This document shows positions 58,195 to 64,000 of a stretch of 64,000 bases of DNA, one piece after another. The notes beneath the pieces were generated by a model. That model did not search any database. It was not told the origin of the DNA and saw nothing but the letters and a program-made list of their open reading frames with translations. Origin of the DNA: Doryteuthis pealeii (Eukaryota; Mollusca; Cephalopoda; Myopsida; Loliginidae); assembly GCA_023376005.1 (NCBI GenBank), contig CM042181.1, forward strand, positions 19,886,269 to 19,950,268, written 5' to 3'. Every line of letters starts with the position of its first letter. The first letter of the stretch is position 1. Both the position numbers and the translations under genes were made by a program.

Positions 58195-58930
58195 TTGTCA
58201 TATATTAAGGAATATAATAATAATAATATAATAATAATAATGAAATTTATTGTGTACAGTGCTCAGGTGCTCCACAACTCATCAAAGTCTCATGTCAAGT
58301 ACACAGAATAATGTTGTGTCAGGAACATGAACAGTTTACAGTAGTAATATGCATGTATATGTGCGCGTGTGTGCATATGTATGTGGAGAGAGGCATCAGG
58401 TATAGTGTCGGCGGACTACAGGAAGCATGGAGGCTTTGAAAGACTCAGTGCTCTGGCAGCCTACAACAGATGCAGGCAGTTTATTCCATGTCTCCGCAAT
58501 TCTGAGCGTGAAAAAATGTTTCCGAAAGTCACGTGAACAGTACTGTTTTCTGACTTTGTAGACATGCCCGCGTGTATTGGAGAGATGGAGATCAAAAAGG
58601 TGCTCAAGGTTACTGTTGTTAAGATGATTAATGACCTTATGAGCATTTACCAGGTCAGTTGCCAGACGCCGAAGTTTCAACGAATCCATTCCCAGGGCAG
58701 CGAGACGTTCAGAATATGGTAGATGCCTGATGGAGGGTATTCGCTTGGTTGCATGTCTCTGTACAGTTTCTAGGAGGTTAATATTCTGAGAAAGATAGGG
58801 GTTCCAGACTGGTGATGCAAACTCTAAGTGTGGCCGTACCATAGCTTTGTATAGCTTCAAATAGATAGCCGGTGAGCGGCTGACAAAGGTCAGGACGCCC
58901 TCGGCCTTTTTGGCAAAGAATTGAGAAAAA
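58195..58930 (-). pseudogene. LINE pol C-terminal end, copy 2
   Basis: A 181-codon open frame on the minus strand ends at 58396: FAKKAEGVLTFVSRSPAIYL, then LYKAMVRPHLEFASPVWNPY, NLLETVQRHATKRIPSIRHL, LAALGMDSLKLRRLATDLV and RKHFFTLRIAETWNKLPAS. It is intact across the thumb/C-terminal region of a CR1/jockey-like LINE. The ~200-bp 3' UTR ends in an ATT/AATA tail at 58205-58245. The 5' part is missing, as in typical truncated insertions. It landed in the mariner element. Confidence 0.9.
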
Positions 58931-59297
58931 TGTAACTGCATATAAAGAAATTATAAATAGTTTAAAATAGGGAGTTACTTTTCAATCATCCTGTAGAACT
59001 CTTTTCTTTAAAAAACTTTGTTATAAATTATATTTACAATAATTTATTTATCATTATTGTGAATATCATTTTTTCTATCATAATTCTTTCCTATGGAAAT
59101 ATTACCAAAAATTTTAATGATAATACCTTTTATATATATATATATATATCTATATATACACAGATATGACAAAAATAAATTGACACCCATGTAATGGACA
59201 CAACATCTTTGTAGTCCTATAATTCATAGGACCAAGAAGATAATTTATCTATGATGGACTCTCCCTTCGATTTCGACGTATGAGGTTCCGACAACCT

Positions 59298-59668
59298 CTT
59301 TCATTTAACCTTGTGTGTTAATCGCAGGTGACATTTCAGCCCTGCCAATGATTTGCAAAGAAGTCCACAGACGGAACAACAAGAGTGTGCATTATTAGAA
59401 TGTATTGCTGGGACACTAGCCAATGCTCTAGTCCTTTCTCTAGCTTGACGCAGCTTGGTGACCTCCGATGCTGCAAAATTCTTGATTCCATTGTAACACA
59501 AATTCCTCCACATTTTACGATCAAGTGCTGTGCTCTCAAAAGTAGCGTGATCTATATTTGCAGCTGAGAGGTTACTTTTCAACTTGTCCTTAAACCTGAG
59601 CAATGGTCGACCCACGTTTCTTTGACCACTGTCAAGCTGACTATACACGAGAATCTTTGGTATTCTGT
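59298..59668 (-). pseudogene. LINE C-terminus with terminal zinc finger
   Basis: The minus strand reads DRIPKILVYSQLDSGQRNVG, RPLLRFKDKLKSNLSAANI and a final C-x2-C...H-x4-H finger (CSVCGLLCKSLAGLKCHLRL, then TH), stop at 59301. GKRNxGRPLLRFKD followed by a C2H2 finger is the usual end of another LINE family. It is cut off precisely where SINE family 2 begins at 59672. Confidence 0.88.
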
Positions 59669-59671
59669 CAT

Positions 59672-59925
59672 GGGCCGGTTTAGCTCAGTCGGTAGAGCAT
59701 TCGTCTAGAAACCACAAGGTTCCTAGTTCGATACCGGTCCTCGCCAACTCAGCGTATCAGTAGCACAGGGATCTGTGCGGTAAAGTAAGGAGCTGATGGT
59801 AGGTGTGGCGCTCCACCTCAGATGCTAAAAAAAATCTTCTTGATCTAGCGCTATTGAAAAGGGGATAGACTCCCTCGCTGACTGGCTGATACCGACTTTA
59901 GGCCACCCCGTCGACTTTACTTTTT
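59672..59925 (+). mobile_element. SINE family 2, full-length
   Basis: GGGCCGGTTTAGCTCAGTCG, then GTAGAGCATTCG, is an unmistakable tRNA 5' half; the B box is GGTTCCTAGTTCGATACC. The body is as in 10256-10488. This is a tRNA-derived SINE rather than a tRNA gene, because the acceptor stem does not close. Confidence 0.92.
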
Positions 59926-60056
59926 ATATATCAATAAGAAATAAGGAAGTGAATCCGAGTGTATATCAGAGAAGAAATTTGAAGAAACACATTATTAATT
60001 AATGTTGTATTTATTGGCTAATATTGCAATATTTCAATCTGTATATATATATATAC

Positions 60057-60231
60057 CAACCCCTCCGCACGAGCAGGATGTGACACAAGGTCAATTTCTT
60101 AAGCGGAGTTTAACAGGTTTGAATTCAGAGTTTTCCTTCTCGTAGACTGGTTACCTAGCTATGGTTAAAGAGTCCAGTCTGCCCCGCTATTTACCCATAG
60201 CTGGAGGAAGAATTGGATTCATACCTTTCCC
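60057..60231 (-). mobile_element. SINE family 1 variant, truncated
   Basis: Matches 17192-17370 from CCAACCCCTCCGCACGAGCA to GGATTCATACCTTTCCC. The head is absent. Confidence 0.87.
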
Positions 60232-60259
60232 ACCAGAGTGAGAATCAGCCCTGCAAAAG

Positions 60260-60295
60260 ATGGCGGTCGACGAGGTAGAATTAGACAAGAGGAAA
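60260..60295 (+). other. First-exon-like segment A
   Basis: AAAGATGGCG start context, 12 codons MAVDEVELDKRK, then a GTAAGA donor. It repeats at 61115-61150 with only synonymous changes. I do not recognise the protein and no second exon is seen, so this is a candidate, not an established gene. The 60233-60360 segment as a whole is duplicated. Confidence 0.35.
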
Positions 60296-60437
60296 GTAAG
60301 AACCAAATCTATCACCCCCACACCCTCGCCTCGTCTGTCTCTCTGTCTGTCTCTTTCTCTCTCTCTTTATCTGAGAAAAATTTGAAAAACAAAACAAAAT
60401 AAGCACATAGATGTTAGTAATTAATGTTGTATTTATA

Positions 60438-60484
60438 GGCTGATATTGCAGTATTTCAATCTGTTTAAGATCATCATCAGAGCC
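60438..60484 (-). ncRNA. Hammerhead-like motif
   Basis: Minus strand: GGCT (60481-60484) pairs with AGCC (60438-60441). CTGATGA is at 60474-60480, with an extra T (60473). Stem II GATCT/AGATT has one G-U. GAAA is at 60454-60457; stem III ATA..TAT; C17 at 60442. Partial relatives (ATTGCAATATTTCAATCTG) are at 60020 and 61250. Confidence 0.5.
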
Positions 60485-60689
60485 GATCTGTTAGGAAACG
60501 TAGAAAATATATTTTTTTGATAAATATAACCAGTTTGTAAGGGAAATAACTCATAACGAACTTTAAAAAAAAGATATTTGAAATTCTTATAGAATTCTAA
60601 AAGAACACGTGAATAACGTTATAGAGTATGAGATAACGGACTTATATGTACTAGCATAGACTGGTTGCCTAACCAAGGTTAAAGAGCCA

Positions 60690-61085
60690 AGTGTTATCTG
60701 TACAGATAACAATAAAGATGAAGATAATAGTCTGATATACTAAAAAAATGTTATAAAAATATATCAGGAGACGGAGTCCCTAAAGGTTCTTGTTGCTACC
60801 CAGCAACTCCTGCAACACTACCGCTGCTAAACTGCATTGGTTCCTTACCTTTCCTTTGGATCACAACGGTAGTGTGGATAGGGGGATTGGCTGCTTGGGC
60901 AACAGCTCATCCTCCATATGAATCCGCCCAGGCTATGTAGTTCCGAAAAAATATTTGGACACTACTCCATCGTCTTTCATAGACGGAAGGATGCCAAGCG
61001 TACCGAGCGGTTTTTGGAACTTTGAGCAGACACTCAGCCGAACAGACAAGGAATCAACCCCAAAATAAAAACAAACAGCAGAGTC
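60690..61085. other. Unassigned unique stretch
   Basis: GC-richer than its surroundings, with no recognised repeat, gene or RNA. Confidence 0.5.
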
Positions 61086-61114
61086 CGCCAGAGTAAGAAT
61101 CATCCCTGCAAAAG

Positions 61115-61150
61115 ATGGCGGTCGACGAAGTAGAATTAGACAAGCGAAAA
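61115..61150 (+). other. First-exon-like segment B
   Basis: Same 12-residue peptide and GTAAGA donor as segment A. Codon changes are GAG to GAA and AGG to CGA. Duplication extends from about 61088 to 61210. Confidence 0.35.
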
Positions 61151-61322
61151 GTAAGAACCAAATCTATCACCCCCACACCCTCACCTCGTCTGTCTCTCTG
61201 TCTGTCTCTCTGTCTATGTTATTAATTAATGTTGTATTTATTGGCTGATATTGCAATATCTCAATCTGTATAAGGCGATCGATAGGACCAGTTTGTAACG
61301 GAAATAATTATACATATATAAA

Positions 61323-61541
61323 GGGCCAATTTGGCTCAGTTGGTAGAGCGTCCACCTAGGAATCACAAAGCCTCGGGTTCAATACCAGCCCTCGCCAACT
61401 CAGCATATGAGTAGCACAGCGATCTGATGGTAGGTGTGGCGCTCCACCTGAAGCTAAAAAAATCTCCTTGGTCTAGCGCTAGTGAAAAGAGGATAGACTC
61501 CATCGCTATCTGGCTGATATTGGCAACTTTACTTTTTACTT
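61323..61541 (+). mobile_element. SINE family 2
   Basis: The tRNA-like head GGGCCAATTTGGCTCAGTTG, then GTAGAGCG, has B box GGGTTCAATACC. The body has a small internal deletion. 61542-62400 after it is AT-rich with no recognised feature. Confidence 0.9.
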
Positions 61542-62480
61542 ATATAAAAGAGCAGTTGTATGTATGTATGTCCGGATGAAACTACAAAGATAAGACAATT
61601 AACAACAAAGCAAATATATATATACACATTAAATATCATCAGTTCTTGCTTTTTGGGCAAAAATTATGAAGATTTGATTTATATTCAAAGATATCTTTAA
61701 AAAAATTAAAATATACATAGAAATAGCATTGAAATTAGAATATACATAGAAATAGCATTGAAATTCTACTTAAGAATGTCCAGAATTTGTAAATCTCAAA
61801 AGTAAACAAATCAATACACCAGGGTTTTCCCCTACACCATCTACACAGGCGATGTTGAGTAGCCAATTCTAGTAAGAAATAATGTAGGAAAACAAACGCC
61901 GTATTGAAACGGCCTTTTTTTTTTTTAAATTACTAATATATTTAATTTAGAGTTAATTTGATTCATTTAAATTACATGTTAAATTACATGTTAAATTACA
62001 ATTTTAAGATTAAACATTCCTGGATCAAGGGAGGTAACCTTGAAAATAAACGACAGGAATTGTCTCCCTTGCATCGTGATCGGATGTTAATCTTTCAGTA
62101 TTTCACGGTGTGGAATTTCTGCATATAGGAATAAAATTACATCAGAAAATATCAGCTGTGACATTGAATTAGGATCGTTCGAGAACCGAAGTTCCGCTGT
62201 ATAAACAACAGTTAAAACAAGTTTTATTCATTTTAGATTTCTAACTTTAAAACTCATTTGAGCATTTAATTTTAAAGATCGTCAGTAAAAATATACACAA
62301 ATACCTCAATTCCACAGGATTTTGCTGACAAACCGGCTTCAAAATTTCATTATTTCAATAATAAAATGCCGATAAAATCGATATTTTTCATTAGATACAA
62401 TGAATGGAAAATATATTCAGTGTTTTAAATTTGCATTGTTCAAGCCGGCAAAAGGAGAAATTTGCATTGTTCAACCCGGC

Positions 62481-62682
62481 AAAAAGAGAAATAATGGTCG
62501 TAGCAAGAAAGGCTGTGGTCAAGTAAAGTACATTCGTTGTACGAATTGTGCTTGCTGTGCGCCTAAAGACAAAGCCATTAAAAAATTGGTCATCAGAAAT
62601 ATTGTATAAGCTGCAGCTGTGAGAGATATCTCCGATGCTAGTGTATATGAAGTATATGCACTTTCCAAGTTGTATGCTAAAC
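62481..62682 (+). pseudogene. RPS26: Ribosomal protein S26 processed pseudogene
   Basis: [40 protein letters not shown], then after a TAA (62607-62609) AAAVRDISDASVYEVYAL and SKLYAK match the first ~65 residues of eukaryotic eS26 without introns. Conserved changes: the zinc-finger residue region TNCARC reads TNCACC, and Glu before AAAVRD is a stop. The normal start Met-Thr is replaced by Pro-Gly, part of a ~30-bp tandem duplication at 62431-62490. The rest is cut off by hAT-like DNA at 62683. Confidence 0.9.
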
Positions 62683-62803
62683 CAGTGATTCTCAACATGG
62701 TCCATCTGGACCATCTGTGGTCCACAGAACATTTCTAGTGGTCCACAGAGCGTTCGAAGCCACAGAAATGTTTTAGCCATTTCACAAAAATTTAACTAAT
62801 TTG
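62683..62803 (+). mobile_element. hAT-like element, left fragment
   Basis: Begins CAGTGATTCTCAACATGGTC, the hAT-type terminal repeat, and matches 63479-63600. It is broken by LINE sequence at 62804; a further scrap is at 62997-63042. Confidence 0.75.
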
Positions 62804-62996
62804 CAGTCCCAGCAGATCACAGGGTGAAGATGTAAAAAAAAAAAAGAAAAGAAGATAGATAGACAAAACCCGGACCTTGCAAAAGAATTGAAAAAACTGT
62901 GGAATATGAGGGTGACAGTAATGCCAGTTGTACTTGGTGCACTTGGAACGATTCCCAAAAGTTTAGAAAATAGATTAAGAGGAACTGGAAATCAGA
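62803..62996 (+). pseudogene. LINE C-terminal scrap (same family as 29030-29720)
   Basis: AVPADHRVKM is followed after an A-rich insertion by NPDLAKELKKLWNMRVTVMP and VVLGALGTIPKSLENRLRG, close to the sequence at 28970-29290. Confidence 0.82.
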
Positions 62997-63040
62997 GAAC
63001 ATTTCTAGTGGTCCACAAAGAGTTCAAAGCCACAAAAATG

Positions 63041-63455
63041 TTTCTAAAAATCATTCATTGGATTGATTTTAATACATCGGAGAATAAAACAATAATATTA
63101 GAGATCAATAACACCAAGTAATTATTTATTAAACCAGGTTTTGTTAAAACCAGTATGCAAATTAACCACACCATATATTATGTAAACTTTTATTTCTTAG
63201 TGATATATAAGACACATAGCAGGATTTTGAATGAACTAATAACATTAATAACTGTTTTGAGGCAAATCTAACTCGGATTTTCATAGAGATTTTGTTGATA
63301 AATAAGATTCATTCTATGTATTAATTAATGATTTTGATTATTAAACTAAATACTCATTGATAAGCTTACACAATTCCTGAGGGTATTGTGGCATAATCAG
63401 TGACATCGTTTTGGTTACAGACAGATAGATACTGAATCTCCATTATAATAAGATT
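63041..63455 (-). mobile_element. Helitron-like second-subfamily fragment
   Basis: The right end is CTCCATTATAATAAGA followed by T. The body matches 44040-44230 (GAGAATAAAACAATAATATT). Confidence 0.75.
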
Positions 63456-63478
63456 AAGTAAAGAGTTGTATGCTAATG

Positions 63479-63997
63479 CAGTGATTCTCAACGTGGTCCA
63501 GCTGGACCATCTGTAGTCCACAGAACATTTCTAGTGGTCCACAAAGAGTTCGAAGCCACAAAAATGTCTTAGCCATTTCACAAAAATTTAACTAATTTAG
63601 CGCTTCTTATAATGACCCTCCCCAGTTGAAAATCTCTATTTAAGCGCACGTCGATGATCGGTGGAAAATGAATTGTCTTGTCTTACTTTAACACGTGTGC
63701 TAGCCTCTCGTAGCAACATTCAAGAAAATAGCAAAGACTCGGCACATATATCTGCCACAAGGACCAAAAAATATTCCTAAAATCAATTATGATATCTTGT
63801 GTCAGAAACACCAAGATCAAGGTAGTCACTAGCTGAATGGACTGAAATAAATTTTAAATGTTAAATAGACTATTTTGTCTTTTCATTAAGTTTTTTAGTG
63901 AAAAAATGGAACAGCTTAAAAGTAAAAGTAGGATTGGTCCATGGGAATTTTTTGAATAAAAAATGGTCTATAAGCCGAAAAAGGTTGAGAAGCACTG
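63479..63997. mobile_element. Non-autonomous hAT-like element
   Basis: Terminal inverted repeats CAGTGATTCTCAAC and GTTGAGAAGCACTG, 519 bp, no transposase frame. The target duplication cannot be checked because the window ends 3 bp after it. Confidence 0.82.
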
Positions 63998-64000
63998 GTC

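Larger units (their letters stand above)
56853..58993 (-). mobile_element. mariner/Tc1-like element with nested insertions
   Basis: Terminal inverted repeats CAGGATGATTGTAAAGTAAC (left) and the complement of CAGGATGATTGAAAAGTAAC (right) are flanked by TA on both sides, the tc1/mariner target duplication. The minus strand encodes GASPHLVIVVRQWLDHYFPG and SPDLTPCDFFLWLKDQVYSM (58010-58195) and, beyond inserted DNA, LKDKLYSTKPMTLKELEGRI and VDAIPERVERLEENASANIE (56955-57165). The D-L-T-P motif region is present, but the N-terminal half and first catalytic Asp are absent. A stop after SAIP and insertion of a MITE and a LINE make it dead. Confidence 0.85.

Noticed and set aside
59672..59745. Functional tRNA gene
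   Set aside because: The 5' half is tRNA-like, but the acceptor stem does not close and the same body follows in three other copies, so it is a SINE.

Overview
This is a repeat-dominated animal genome segment with one recognisable host gene. Introns with GT...AG boundaries, tRNA-derived SINEs, non-LTR retrotransposon debris, mariner, hAT and Helitron-like DNA elements, long (TA)n tracts and vertebrate-type (TTAGGG-like) telomeric repeats point to a metazoan. The repeat style (several tRNA-SINE families, many foldback elements next to TA microsatellites, large introns) best fits a mollusc, perhaps a cephalopod. That placement is inference, not proof.

The host gene lies on the + strand from about 16.4 kb to 45.5 kb: ten coding exons of a multi-pass glycerophosphodiester phosphodiesterase of the GDE2/GDE3 type (GDPD5/GDPD2-like). 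Nine of ten exons join in phase. The 5' exons (about 100 residues) are not recognised in the window, and one short exon between the sixth and seventh visible exons is missing. The catalytic HRG, PENT, ESD and MHD residues are all present. Everything else that codes is transposon remains or a processed pseudogene.

Layout: 1-9.8 kb is a very large imperfect inverted repeat with opposing SINEs at its two ends. 9.9-11.7 kb holds SINEs, a palindromic MITE and a Helitron-like element. 12.2-15.2 kb is a ~470-bp satellite with higher-order structure. 16.4-45.5 kb is the GDPD gene, its introns filled with minisatellites, mariner-derived tandem fragments, Helitron-like elements, SINEs and LINE ends. 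45.5-51.3 kb is a cluster of foldback elements separated by TA tracts. 52-55.3 kb has palindromes and tandem arrays. 55.4-59 kb has foldbacks carrying telomere-like repeats and a mariner element with nested insertions. 59.3-64 kb holds LINE and SINE fragments, two near-identical first-exon-like segments, an RPS26 pseudogene and hAT/Helitron pieces.

The most striking pattern is a set of hammerhead-ribozyme motifs recurring in unrelated repeat families. Two canonical type I cores sit in a tRNA-headed SINE (9.67 kb, 48.87 kb). Another canonical core lies in the sense strand of a GDPD intron (40.25 kb). Several more hammerhead-like folds in foldback and tandem repeats share one extra nucleotide between A9 and stem II. 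All were found by reading complementarity by eye; none has been folded by software or tested.
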